Below, in pieces: positions 25,780 through 37,200 of a DNA stretch of 60,419 nucleotides. The DNA comes from Asaia bogorensis. GTDB taxonomy: Bacteria; Pseudomonadota; Alphaproteobacteria; Acetobacterales; Acetobacteraceae. The notes beneath the pieces were generated by a model. That model did not search any database and was not told the DNA's origin. It saw nothing but the letters and a program-made list of their open reading frames with translations. Position 1 is the first letter of the stretch; each line of letters starts with the position of its first letter. Location of the stretch: contig CAMDGX010000016.1 in assembly GCA_945897825.1 (NCBI GenBank), positions 1-60,419 on the forward strand. Reading direction: 5' to 3'. The position numbers and the translations under genes are program-made.

Positions 25780-25928
25780 GCAACCGCCACGGCGGCGGCC
25801 GGCAACGACAGCTCCACGCGGCCGCCTGCCCCGTCCATTGACGGTTGGCGGGAGGCCGCCGCGCGCATAGGATCGGCCCATAAATCGACCCGGGCGGCCT
25901 GACGCCCCCGGGCCAAGGGAGAACGCAC

Positions 25929-27569
<1,641 letters not shown>

Positions 27570-27695
27570 GGAAGCACCTTCTTTTTTTGTAAAAAAAGAA
27601 GCAAAAAAACTTTCGCCCATTTGCGCCACGATCAACCGGCGCAATTGGGGAAAAGTTTTTTGGTTCTTTTTTTCAAAAAAGAACTGCTTGCTTCC
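27570..27695. terminator. tripartite palindromic element C (bidirectional terminator-like repeat)
   Basis: It fills the gap between two converging genes. Outer arms are GGAAGCA (27570-27576) and TGCTTCC (27689-27695). The first hairpin is at 27578-27601 (CTTCTTTTTTT / AAAAAAAGAAG). A central dyad CCCATTTGCGCC ... GGCGCAATTGGGG follows, and the second hairpin spans about 27662-27684 (GGTTCTTTTTTT / AAAAAAGAAC). Near-identical in order and sequence to element B. The central stem is followed by T-runs on both strands, as in intrinsic terminators. Confidence 0.72.
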
Positions 27696-28445
27696 TTACC
27701 GCCCCCCCCCGATCGGCACGAGGGCGCCGGTGACGTAGGAGCTCTGGTCCGACAGCAGCCACAGCACGACATCGGCCACCTCCTCTGCCGAGCCGGAGCG
27801 CGCCATGGGGATCATCGGGCGGAACCGCTCGGCGCGGTCGGGAGCGCCGGCCTTGGCGTGGATGTCGGTGTCGATCAGCCCAGGATTGACCGCGTTCACC
27901 CGGATGCCGCGCGGTGCCAGTTCGCGCGAGGCGCCGATGGTCAGCGTGTCCACGGCACCCTTGGACGCCGCGTAGTGCACCCACTCGCCCGCGCCGCCGA
28001 TGGCGCTGGCACGGGAGGAGACGTTCACCACCGCGCCGCCGGGGCCGCCGAGGTCGGTGGCCATGCGTGGGATGGCCTCGCGCAGTGCGAGGAAACAGCC
28101 CTTCACGTTGATCGCCAGCACCTCGTCCAGCGCCGCGGGGTCGAGCGCCTCGATGCGGCAGAGCGGGCCGGTGATGCCGGCGTTGTTCACCAGCGCGGTT
28201 ACGCGGCCGAGTTCGCGGTCCACGGCGGCGAAGAAGGCGGCGGTGTCTGCCGGGCTGGCGCTGTCGGCCTGCATGGCGAAGGCGCGGCCGCCGGCGGCGC
28301 GAATGTCGGCCACCACCTGCTGCGCCGGAGCTTCGCTGCTGCGGTACGACAGGGCCACCGCGTAGCCGCGCGCAGCGGCCATCCGGGCGACGGCGGCACC
28401 GATGCCGGTGCTGCCGCCCGTGACCACCAGAACCTTGTCCGCCAT
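27696..28445 (-). CDS. short-chain dehydrogenase/reductase
   Basis: 249 residues, classical SDR. The cofactor motif is TGGSTGIG (9-16), NNAG is at 87-90, the catalytic Ser lies in NVSSRAS (about 143-144), and Y158-x3-K162 completes the site. SYRSS after strand 2 suggests NADP(H) preference. FabG-like in size; the substrate is unknown. AGGGGAA precedes the ATG. It follows the VOC gene by 10 bases and is probably its operon partner. Element C lies directly after its stop. Confidence 0.9.
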   Translation of the reverse strand: MADKVLVVTGGSTGIGAAVARMAAARGYAVALSYRSSEAPAQQVVADIRAAGGRAFAMQADSASPADTAAFFAAVDRELGRVTALVNNAGITGPLCRIEALDPAALDEVLAINVKGCFLALREAIPRMATDLGGPGGAVVNVSSRASAIGGAGEWVHYAASKGAVDTLTIGASRELAPRGIRVNAVNPGLIDTDIHAKAGAPDRAERFRPMIPMARSGSAEEVADVVLWLLSDQSSYVTGALVPIGGGR

Positions 28446-28455
28446 GCGCGTTCCC

Positions 28456-29295
28456 CTATGCCACGAAGGCGAGCGTGACACCCATCGTCTCGCCCGGCCC
28501 GACCAGCACACGATCGGGCGCCTGGGCCGCAATGGCAACGCCGCCGGCGGACAGGGCGGCGGCGGCCATGCCCACCGCCTGCGTGCGCAGGACCAGTGCT
28601 GCCATCCATTCACGGCGCCCCAGCGCCGGCGCGGCGGCGGCGCCGAAGCGGGATGCAAGTTCGCGCGGGTCCACCACGTCGAACCGCGACAGGCCGACCG
28701 TCAGGCGGAAGCCGCCGCCGATCGGGCGCACCGCGTCGGCGCCAAACATGCGCCCGAACAGTCCGGCAAGCCGCGAGGGAGCCTCGGCGGCGATCACCGC
28801 TTCCAGCACGCCGACCGCGCCGTTGGCATGGCGCCGCCATTCGTCGCGCCAGACCAGGTCGCGCGTCAGGTGGTGGCAGAAATAGAGACGGCCCGCCTCG
28901 GTCGCCTCGTTGGGCAGCCGCACGGTGCGGAACACCGCGTCGCGCGCGCCGCCGGGCAGGTCGACCGGCCGGGTGAATTCGTTCGGGGCCGAGCTTGGCA
29001 CGCCGGCGGCGGCAAGCGCCGCAGCGACGGCGGCCGAGTCGTCGGTGCCCCATACCAGCCCGTTCAGCCCGGTGGGCCAGCCCAGGATGTCCTGCCTTCC
29101 ACCACCCCCCGGCGGCGTGCCGATCAGTTCCAGGTAGTCGGTGCCGAAGATCGCCAGGTGGTTCACCGAGCCCAGCGAGTGATAGCCGCGCGGCGTCAGC
29201 GTGAAGCCGAGCCGGGCATACAGCGCCTGCGCCTCGTCCATCCGGTCGTGCACGTTGACCACCACGTGGTCGAGGGTTGGCATCGGCAAAACCAT
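28456..29295 (-). CDS. VOC-family (glyoxalase-like) protein
   Basis: 279 residues with two beta-alpha-beta-beta-beta modules. The first starts LDHVVVNVHDRMDEAQALY, typical of glyoxalase_3-like members of the vicinal oxygen chelate superfamily. FGTDYLELIG is the second half of that module. The metal His may be H9 with a Glu in YLELIG. AGGAAGG upstream fixes the ATG at 29295 over an alternative at 29283. Enzymatic activity (dioxygenase, lyase or isomerase) cannot be told. First gene of a two-gene leftward unit with the SDR. Confidence 0.82.
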   Translation of the reverse strand: MVLPMPTLDHVVVNVHDRMDEAQALYARLGFTLTPRGYHSLGSVNHLAIFGTDYLELIGTPPGGGGRQDILGWPTGLNGLVWGTDDSAAVAAALAAAGVPSSAPNEFTRPVDLPGGARDAVFRTVRLPNEATEAGRLYFCHHLTRDLVWRDEWRRHANGAVGVLEAVIAAEAPSRLAGLFGRMFGADAVRPIGGGFRLTVGLSRFDVVDPRELASRFGAAAAPALGRREWMAALVLRTQAVGMAAAALSAGGVAIAAQAPDRVLVGPGETMGVTLAFVA

Positions 29296-29452
29296 GAGCA
29301 GCCTTCCTGGATTCGCCCGGGGCCCCATCGGCGGAATGCCGGATGTTGCCATACGGGCGGTGCAACAGTTTGTTGCGGTGCCATTATCGCACCCCTTGCG
29401 CCTGGGATGGAACGTGTAAACAATATGCGGTCATAACCAGGAGGGTACGAAG
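29296..29452 (+). promoter_or_regulatory. upstream region of the two-partner secretion locus with two short dyads
   Basis: This is the divergent gap between the VOC gene and tpsB. Two adjacent small inverted repeats are present: GCAAC-AGTTT-GTTGC (29362-29376) and GGTGC-CATTATC-GCACC (29377-29393). They could be operator half-sites or a leader stem-loop. The strong ribosome site AGGAGGG is at 29439-29445. No well-spaced sigma-70 pair stands out. Confidence 0.35.
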
Positions 29453-31204
29453 CTGCCAAATCGGGAGTCTCCGGTCGCACCGCGCTCCCTGGCCGCGTGC
29501 GCAATCTCATTTTCCGCAGCGATGCTGGTTGCCATGTTTGCCGCCGCGCCGGCCTGGGCGCAGGTGCCGCCGATTCCCCAGGGATCGCCGATCCCGCGCA
29601 TCGCCCCGCCGCCCCGCCCCGCCGTCACCGCCCCCGCCATCGCCGCGCCCGCGCCCTCGATCGGCCGGGGCAATCCGGACGACGTGTTCCAGGTGTCCGC
29701 CGGCGTGGTGGAAGGCTCCACCGTTTATGCGCCCGACAGCTGGACAGCGCTGACCGATCGCGTCCGCGGCCGGGTCACCCGCGCGCAGGTCGAGGCGATC
29801 CGCCAGGAGATCCTGGCCCGCTACCGCGCCGACGGATACCTGCTGACCGGCGTCATCCTTGCCGATGGCGGCGGCGGGCGGGTGCGCTTCGTGGTCACCG
29901 AGGGCCATATCGCCGAGGTCAAGCTCGACGGCGATGTCGGGCCGGCCGGCACCCAGGTGCTGCGCTTCCTCAACCGCCTCACCGAAACGCGGCCGATCGA
30001 TTCGGCGACGCTGGAGCGCGCGCTGCTGCTGGCCCAGGACGTGCCGGGAATCGCGGTGCGCGCCGTGCTGCGCCCGTCGGCCGAGGCACCCGGCGCGCTG
30101 ACGCTGATTGCCCAGGTGCAGCGCGCCGCCTGGGGCGCGACCTTCGTGGCCGACAACCGCGGCACACCGTTCACCGGGCCGGAGGGCGCGCTGCTGGCGG
30201 TGGATGCCAACAGCTTCACCGAATACGGCGAGCGCACCACCGTCTCGATCTATCGCGCGTTCAACAACACCCAGCTGTTCGGCCAGATCGCCACGGAGCT
30301 GTTCGTCGGCAGCTCCGGCCTCAAGCTGCGCCTGTTCGGCGGGTCCGGCACGGCGGACCCCTCGGGCGGGCTGCGCGCCAACCGCTACCACGGCGTCACC
30401 ACCAATGTCGGCCTGACCGCCAGCTACCCCGTGATCCGCACCCGCCAGCACAGCCTGGGCGTGTTCGGCACGTTCGAGCTGCTGGACAGCGAGATCTTCA
30501 CCGGCCAGCCGGCGCGACAGGCCAGCCGCGACAACCTGCGCATCCTGCGGGCGGGAACAGAATACGCGCGCCAGGACACGTGGCTGGGCGCCGAGCGCAG
30601 CGCAGTGAGCCAAGCGAGTTTCCGCGTATCGCGCGGGCTGGACAGCCTGGGCGCCTCGCGCACCAATCCGCCCAATGTCGGCCGGCAGAACCAGGTCGTC
30701 GAGTTCACCAAGCTCAATGTCGAGCTGAGCCGCACGCAGACGCTGTTCCAGCCCTGGGAAGGGGCCACGGTCGCGCTGCAGGCCACCATCGCCGGGCAGT
30801 TCAGCTCCGACATCCTGCCATCGGCAGAGAAGTTCTACCTCGGCGGCGCGCGCATCAACCGCGGCTACTATTCCGGCGAGGTCACGGGCGACAAGGCCTG
30901 GGCGACGGCCGTGGAGCTCCAGCTCAACACCAGCTTCGCCTTCGAGGCGCTGGGCACCCCGCTCGAGGTCGGCAGCACGTTCTACACCTTCTACGACTGG
31001 GGCGAGACGGTCGAGAACCAGAAGACCGACCCCAACCGGCGCCTGCATTCCTACGGCGCCGGCTCCCGGTTCCGCGTCGCCCCGCATGTCTCGGTGGACC
31101 TCGAATGGGTCCACCGCGTGGTGCGCCGCCCGCTGGGCACGCAGTCGAACACCCCGGCGCTGCGCGGCGACGCCTTCTACTGGCGCCTCGTGACACGGTT
31201 CTGA
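29453..31204 (+). CDS. TpsB: FhaC/ShlB-type two-partner secretion outer-membrane transporter
   Basis: 583 residues if started at the CTG at 29453, which has AGGAGGG seven bases upstream. That start gives a proper signal peptide (Arg-containing n-region, a long hydrophobic core, AWA-Q cut after residue 36). The first ATG, at 29522, has no ribosome site and would leave a 13-residue signal without positive charge. POTRA-like domains cover about residues 80-220. The Omp85/TpsB 16-strand barrel follows, with the INRGYYSG (VRGY-type) motif, and the chain ends in Phe as outer-membrane barrels do. It would export the TpsA encoded just downstream. Confidence 0.9.
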   Translation: MPNRESPVAPRSLAACAISFSAAMLVAMFAAAPAWAQVPPIPQGSPIPRIAPPPRPAVTAPAIAAPAPSIGRGNPDDVFQVSAGVVEGSTVYAPDSWTALTDRVRGRVTRAQVEAIRQEILARYRADGYLLTGVILADGGGGRVRFVVTEGHIAEVKLDGDVGPAGTQVLRFLNRLTETRPIDSATLERALLLAQDVPGIAVRAVLRPSAEAPGALTLIAQVQRAAWGATFVADNRGTPFTGPEGALLAVDANSFTEYGERTTVSIYRAFNNTQLFGQIATELFVGSSGLKLRLFGGSGTADPSGGLRANRYHGVTTNVGLTASYPVIRTRQHSLGVFGTFELLDSEIFTGQPARQASRDNLRILRAGTEYARQDTWLGAERSAVSQASFRVSRGLDSLGASRTNPPNVGRQNQVVEFTKLNVELSRTQTLFQPWEGATVALQATIAGQFSSDILPSAEKFYLGGARINRGYYSGEVTGDKAWATAVELQLNTSFAFEALGTPLEVGSTFYTFYDWGETVENQKTDPNRRLHSYGAGSRFRVAPHVSVDLEWVHRVVRRPLGTQSNTPALRGDAFYWRLVTRF

Positions 31205-31290
31205 TGACGCACGTGCCGGCCCCGGCTGCTGCGCCTGACATGACGACCCGCCCGACCGGCTTGCCCGCGGGCCTTGAGGAGAGTGTGTGA
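31204..31290 (+). CDS. 28-codon bridging ORF between tpsB and tpsA
   Basis: The ATG shares one base with the tpsB stop (TGATG at 31202-31206), and its own stop shares one base with the tpsA ATG (TGATG at 31288-31292). The peptide starts MTHVPAPAAAPDMTT and ends LEESV. It has no ribosome site of its own, and the tpsA ribosome site AGGAGAG (31277-31283) lies within it. It may couple TpsA translation to TpsB by termination-reinitiation. The peptide itself may have no function. Confidence 0.4.
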   Translation: MTHVPAPAAAPDMTTRPTGLPAGLEESV

Positions 31291-34200
31291 TGGCCGAGCA
31301 GACGCCCGCCACCACCCCCGGACCGGCCCCCCTGTTGGCCCGCCCGCTTCCCCGCGCGGCGCGCCGTCGTGCCGCCACGCGGCCGATGCTCCAGCTGGTG
31401 CCAGGGTCGCTGCGCGCGCGACCCGACCTGCTGCGCAGCACGGCCCTCCAGGCAGTGTTCCTCGCCGGCCTCGCCACCACGGCCGCGCCAGCCGCCGCCC
31501 AGCCCGCCCCCGCGCCGACCGCGCTGCCGACCGGCGGGCAGGTGATCGCCGGCCAGGCCAAGATCGCGACCACCACCGCGCCCGGCACCGCCGGCATGAC
31601 GATCACCCAGTCGAGCAAGTACGGCGCCTACGACTGGAAGTCGTTCGACATCGGCAAGAGCGCCTCGGTCACCTACCAGGTGCCGACCCCCCAGGCGGTG
31701 TCGGTCAACCGCGTCATCTCGCCCACCAACCCCTCGGTCATCGCCGGCAAGCTGACCTCCAACGGCGTGGTGGTGATCCAGAACCAGTCCGGCGTGGTGT
31801 TCTCCCAGGGTGCTGAGGTGAATGTCAGCACGCTGATCGCCTCCGCCCCCGGCATCTCGGATGCCAATGCGCGCGCCGGCCGGCTGATATTCGACCAACC
31901 TGCCAATCCCGGCGCGCGTGTCGAGAACCACGGCACCATCACCGTCGCGCAGACCGGCCTCGCGGCGCTGGTGGCGCCGCAGGTGGCCAATTCCGGCGTC
32001 ATCCGCGCGCAGATGGGCCGCGTGGTGCTGGCGGGTGCGGAGGCCCACACCGTCGATCTCTACGGCGACGGGCTGCTGTCGATCGACGTCACCAAGCAGG
32101 TGACGCAGGCGCCGGTGGGGCCGGACGGCAAGGCGGCGACCGCGCTGGTCACCAACTCCGGCACCATCATCGCCGATGGCGGCACCATCCTGCTGACCGC
32201 GAGCGCCGTCGACGGGCTGGTGCAAACGCTGGTCACCTCTGGCGGTACCGTGCGCGCCGATACCGTGGGCCAGACCACGGGGCGCATCGCGGTGAACGCC
32301 AAGGGCGGCAACGTCGCCGTCACCGGCACCATCGCCGCGCGCGGCACGGCGGCGGGGACCAAGGGCGGCAGGGTCGAGATCAACGCACCCGCCCGTAGCG
32401 TCACGCTGAAGGCCGGCGCCAAGGTCGATGTCTCCGGCAAGGCCGGCGGCGGCGTGGCTGCGATCGGCACCACCGTCGCGCGCGCCACCGGCGGCAACAA
32501 GGTCACGGCGCCGACGGCCCGCGACGTGGTGATTGAATCGGGGGCCCGCGTCGCCGCCGATGCCACGGCGCTGGGCGACGGCGGCAACATCACGCTGCTC
32601 AGCGAGGGCGGCAGCACCGTCCATCGCGGCGAACTGACCGCTCGCGGCGGCCCGGACGGCGGCAATGGCGGCTTCATCGAGGTGTCGGGCGACCGCTTCG
32701 TGCTGGGCGGCGTGGTGGACGTCTCGGCGCCGGCGGGCAAGTCAGGCCAGATCCTGCTCGACCCGAATGACCTGGTGATCAGCAGCGCCGACACCTCCAC
32801 CGGCGGAAGCGCACCCACCAAAATCGGCAATGACGGCTTCATCACCAAGGACGGCGACGGCGTCACCAACCTGTCGGTCAAGGACATCCTCGGCCTGACG
32901 GGCAACATCACCATCGAGGCGAAGGCCACGCTGACGCTCAGCGCGGCCCTCGATGTCACATCCAAGAACGCCATCGGCGACGTCACGCTGCTGTCCGGCG
33001 GCACCATGACCATCAACGCGCCGCTCACCGGCGCCAACGCGATCACGCTGAAGAACACGGGCGGCAACCTCGCCGTCAACTTCCCCGTCACAACCGCCGA
33101 CGGCAAGACGATCACGCTCAACAGCGCCGGCAGCATCTCGCTGGGCGCCACCGTCAGCGCCGGCACCACGGGCGTGATCGACCTCAACGCCGGCGCCGGG
33201 ATCACCCAGCCCGGCGGCGGCCTGGTCGCCGGAACGCTGCTCAGCACCAACGGGATCGCCGGAGGCGTCGAGTTCAACTCTGGCACCAACAACATCGTCA
33301 CGCTCGGGGCGATCAAGGCGACGGGCGGCAACCTCTCGATCGCCACCAGCGCCAAGCTCTCGGTCGACGACGTCGTCGCACTCGACGACGGCAAGTCCGC
33401 CTCGATCGCCACGCCGGCCCTGTCCTTCGGCGCGGCGGGGAAAGTCACCGTCAAGGACGGCACCTTCGCGCTGGCGCCATTCAGCGGCACGATGAGCCTG
33501 GGCTCCGCCGCCGGCGACGCGGCGCCGGTCACGACGGCCACGCTGGCGGGCGTCACGGCCGGCACGCTCCAGCTCGGCAGCGCCGCCGGCAAGACCGCCA
33601 CGGCGATCGAGCTGAACGACGATCTCGACACCTCCGCCTTCGCCACCACGCGCCTGGTTGCCGGCGCGGGCGGCATCGCGCTCACCAAGGGCACGCTGAC
33701 CGCGGTCAATCTCGACATCGTCTCCGGCGGCAATGTGACGGATTCGGCACTCGGCCTGCTCGCCGCCGCAAGCCTGCAGAGCAGTGGCGGCATCGCCGGC
33801 AATGTCGCGCTGGACACGGTGGCGCACACGGTCGGCGCATTGGGGACCATCGCCGTCACCGGCGGGACATTCGCGCTCACCTCCAGCCTGGACCTCCCCG
33901 TGACCGGCAGTGTCCAGGCCACTTCCATCGCGCTGGCGAGCACCAAGGCCACCTCGGCGACGGCCATCGAGGTGACCGGCACCGGCGCGCTCAGCGTGGC
34001 GGCGGGCGGCACGATCAAGCTCACCACGGCGGCCGACAGCGGCATCACGCTGTCCGGCAGTGTCGACGCAAGCGCCACCGGCACGCTGGACATCGCAGTT
34101 GGCACCCTCGGTGCCACGCAGGCCGGCGGCGCCATCACCGCCGGCCTGCTGACCGGCAGCGCCACGGGAAGTGTCACGCTGCCCGAGATCGCCAACCAGA

Positions 34201-37200
34201 TCGGCGGCATCGACAACCTAGCCGTGGCCGGCGGCAACTTCATCCTGGCTACCAGCAGCGAGTTCATCGTCAGCGGCGCGCTTGTCGCCACGAAAATCGA
34301 TATTACCGGGTTCGCCCCGTCGAGCTCGGCCATCGCCGTGAGCAAGACTGGCACCATCCTAGCCGACGGTGCCGGCATCATCACGCTGATTGCCGCCGAT
34401 CCCGCAGCGGGCGGCATCGCGCTGGCCGGCAACGTCCTGGCTCCCGGCGGCGCCATCGACCTCACTTCCGGCGCCGGTGGCGTGACGCAGACCGAAGGCA
34501 TCATCGCCACGCCGACGCTGCTCAGCACCGGCGGCATCGGCGGAACGTTGAGCCTCACCAGTGCAGCCAACGCCATCGCCAGCACCGGTGACATCACCGT
34601 CACCGGCGGCAACCTCTTGCTCGCCACCAACACCGCGCTCGACATCAAGGGCGCACTGTCGGTCGGCGCTGACAGAACACTGTCGCTCGCCGTTTCCGGC
34701 TTCAACCTGACGACCGGGTCCTTGTCCGCGGTGGGCGGCACGGTGGAGATCGCGCCCCTCCTCCCGGGCGCGCCCATGAACATCGGCAAGGGCGATCCCG
34801 CCGAACTGACGGTGCCGACGGCCGCGCTGGCCGGCATCAAGAGCGCCACGCTGCGCCTGGGCGCCAGCACCGCCAGCACGACCGTGGCCGACAGCCTGTT
34901 CGTCCGCGACAGCTTCGACGCCACCGCATCGGCAACCGCCGTGCTGCGCCTCGACGGCGGGCCGAGCGGCATCTCGGTCGACAGCCTCGTGGTGCTGAAG
35001 GCCGCCACGCTGGACCTGAACAGCGCCGGCGGCGTCAACGGCATCCCGGGTTCGACCGTCGTGGCAAACCGGCTGCAAAGCACCGACGGCATCGCCGCCA
35101 ACGTCGACCTCACCGACAAGTCCAACGCGATCGCCACCCTGGGCGACATCACCGTGACCGGCGGCACAATCGCGCTCACCACCAGCCTGGCGCTCGACAT
35201 CGCCGGCAAGGTGGTCGCCGATGGCGCCACCATCGAATCGACCGCGGCGGGCAACGCGATCTCCATCACCGGATCGCTGCTCGGCACCGCCGGGAGCACG
35301 CTGAGCCTGACCGCGAGCGACCCGACAGGCGGCATCGCCATCGCGGGCAGCCTCGACGCCACCTCGACCGGGACGCTCAACCTGGCCAGCGGCACCGGCG
35401 GCAGCATCCAGTCCGGCGGCACAATCGCGGCCGGAACGCTCGCCGGCAACACAGCCGGCGCGCTGACGCTGGTTGAGATCGGCAACCAGATCGCTGCCAT
35501 CGGCGATCTGGCCGTCACCGGCGACGCCGCGATCACCAGCGCGGTCCCCATGACGGTTACCGGCACAATGTCGGCGGCCAACGCGACGCTTGTCGGCTCC
35601 GCAGACAAGGCCGGCGCGATCAATGTGGCCGGTACCCTCAAGGCCACGGGCACCGCGCAGCTGCTCGCCACCGACCCGGCTGGCGGCATCGCGCTGTCCG
35701 GCACCGTCGAGGCGCCGACGCTCGACTTCAATGCCGGCACCGCGGGCGTGGCCCAATCGGGCGGCAATATCCTCGTGGCGACCGTGAAGAGCAGCGGCGG
35801 GGTCGGCGGCGACGTGGCGCTTGCCTCCGCAACCAACAAGATCGCCACCCTCGGCCCGCTCCAGGTCACCGGCGACGTGACCGTGGCGAGCGCGGTGGCG
35901 CTGAAGGTCGCGGGCGCGATGGAAGTGGCCGACGGCAAAAGCGTCACGCTGTCCACCTCCGCCGGCACGCTCGAGATCGCCGCCGCCGTCACCGCGACCG
36001 GCGGCACGGTGACCCTGCGCGCGACGGACCCGGCCGGCACGGTCGCGCTGGGCGCCACCATCACCGCCGGCACGATCGACCTGCAATCCGGCACCGGCGG
36101 CGTCAGCCAAACCGGCGGCAACCTTGTCGCCGGCGTGCTGACCAGCACGGCAGGGATCGGCGGCCCGACGACGCTGAATTCGGCAGGCAACGCGATCGCC
36201 ACGATCGGCGACCTCGTGGTCGCGACAGGCGATTTCAGCCTCGTCGGCGCCGGGCCACTCGTCGTGTCCGGCAAGCTCGAGGCCCCCGGCGGCACCGCCC
36301 TGCTCGACATCACGGCGAATGCCGGCACCGCCATCTCCGTGCCCGGCCAGATCTCCGCGAACAACATCACCCTGATCGGCCGCGGCGCGGCAGGCGGCAT
36401 GGCGGTCGCGGGAACAATCGCCACGCCGGGCATCCTCGACATCTCGACCACCGGCGGTACCGGAGTCGCTGCGACGGGCAGCCTTTTCGCCGCCACGCTG
36501 CGCAGCGACCTGGGCATCGCGGGCGGCCTGGACGCGCGCGGCGACAACGCCGTTGCCACTCTCGGCGACATTACCATCGCCGGCGGCAATTTCGCCCTAG
36601 CCAACAAGGCCGGCACCACGCTCGCCGTCACCAAGTCGGTCGCCGTCGATGCCAACCAATCGATCCGCATCGAGGCCGACGACGCCAGCATCACGACCGG
36701 CGCCCTGTCCGCGCCGGGCGGCAGCGTCACCCTGCTGGCCCCCACCGCGGGGATCAGCCTCGGCCTCGCGGCGCCGGGCGAGCTGACGGTCCTGCAAACC
36801 GACGTGGCGGCCATCACCGCCGACAGGCTGAACCTGATCGCCAGCAAGGGCGCCATCACCCTGCGCGGCAACCTCGACACCACCGTCAATGGGGCCTCGC
36901 TGCTGCTGCTGGACGCCAACAAGGGCATCGCACTGACCGCCGGCACGCTGGCCGCGCCCACGCTGGAAATCGCGGCAGCCACCGGCGGCGCCACGCAGAC
37001 ACTCGGCGTGCTGGCGGCCAAAGTGCTGACCTCGGGCGCCGGAACCGTCAGCGGGCCCATCACGCTCGACAACGGCGCCAACACGATCGCCGCCATCACC
37101 GACCTCGCCGCCACCGGCGCCATCTCGGTCGCCAGCGCCGCCCTTACCCAGGTGTCCGGCTCGGTCACCGCGACGGACATCGCCCTGGCAGGCAGCGCCG

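Noticed and set aside
25838-25890. Sigma-70 promoter before the acyl-CoA ligase (TTGACG at 25838)
   Set aside because: The only -10-like hexamers (TAGGAT, CATAAA) are 24 or more bases away, outside the usual 16-18 spacing.
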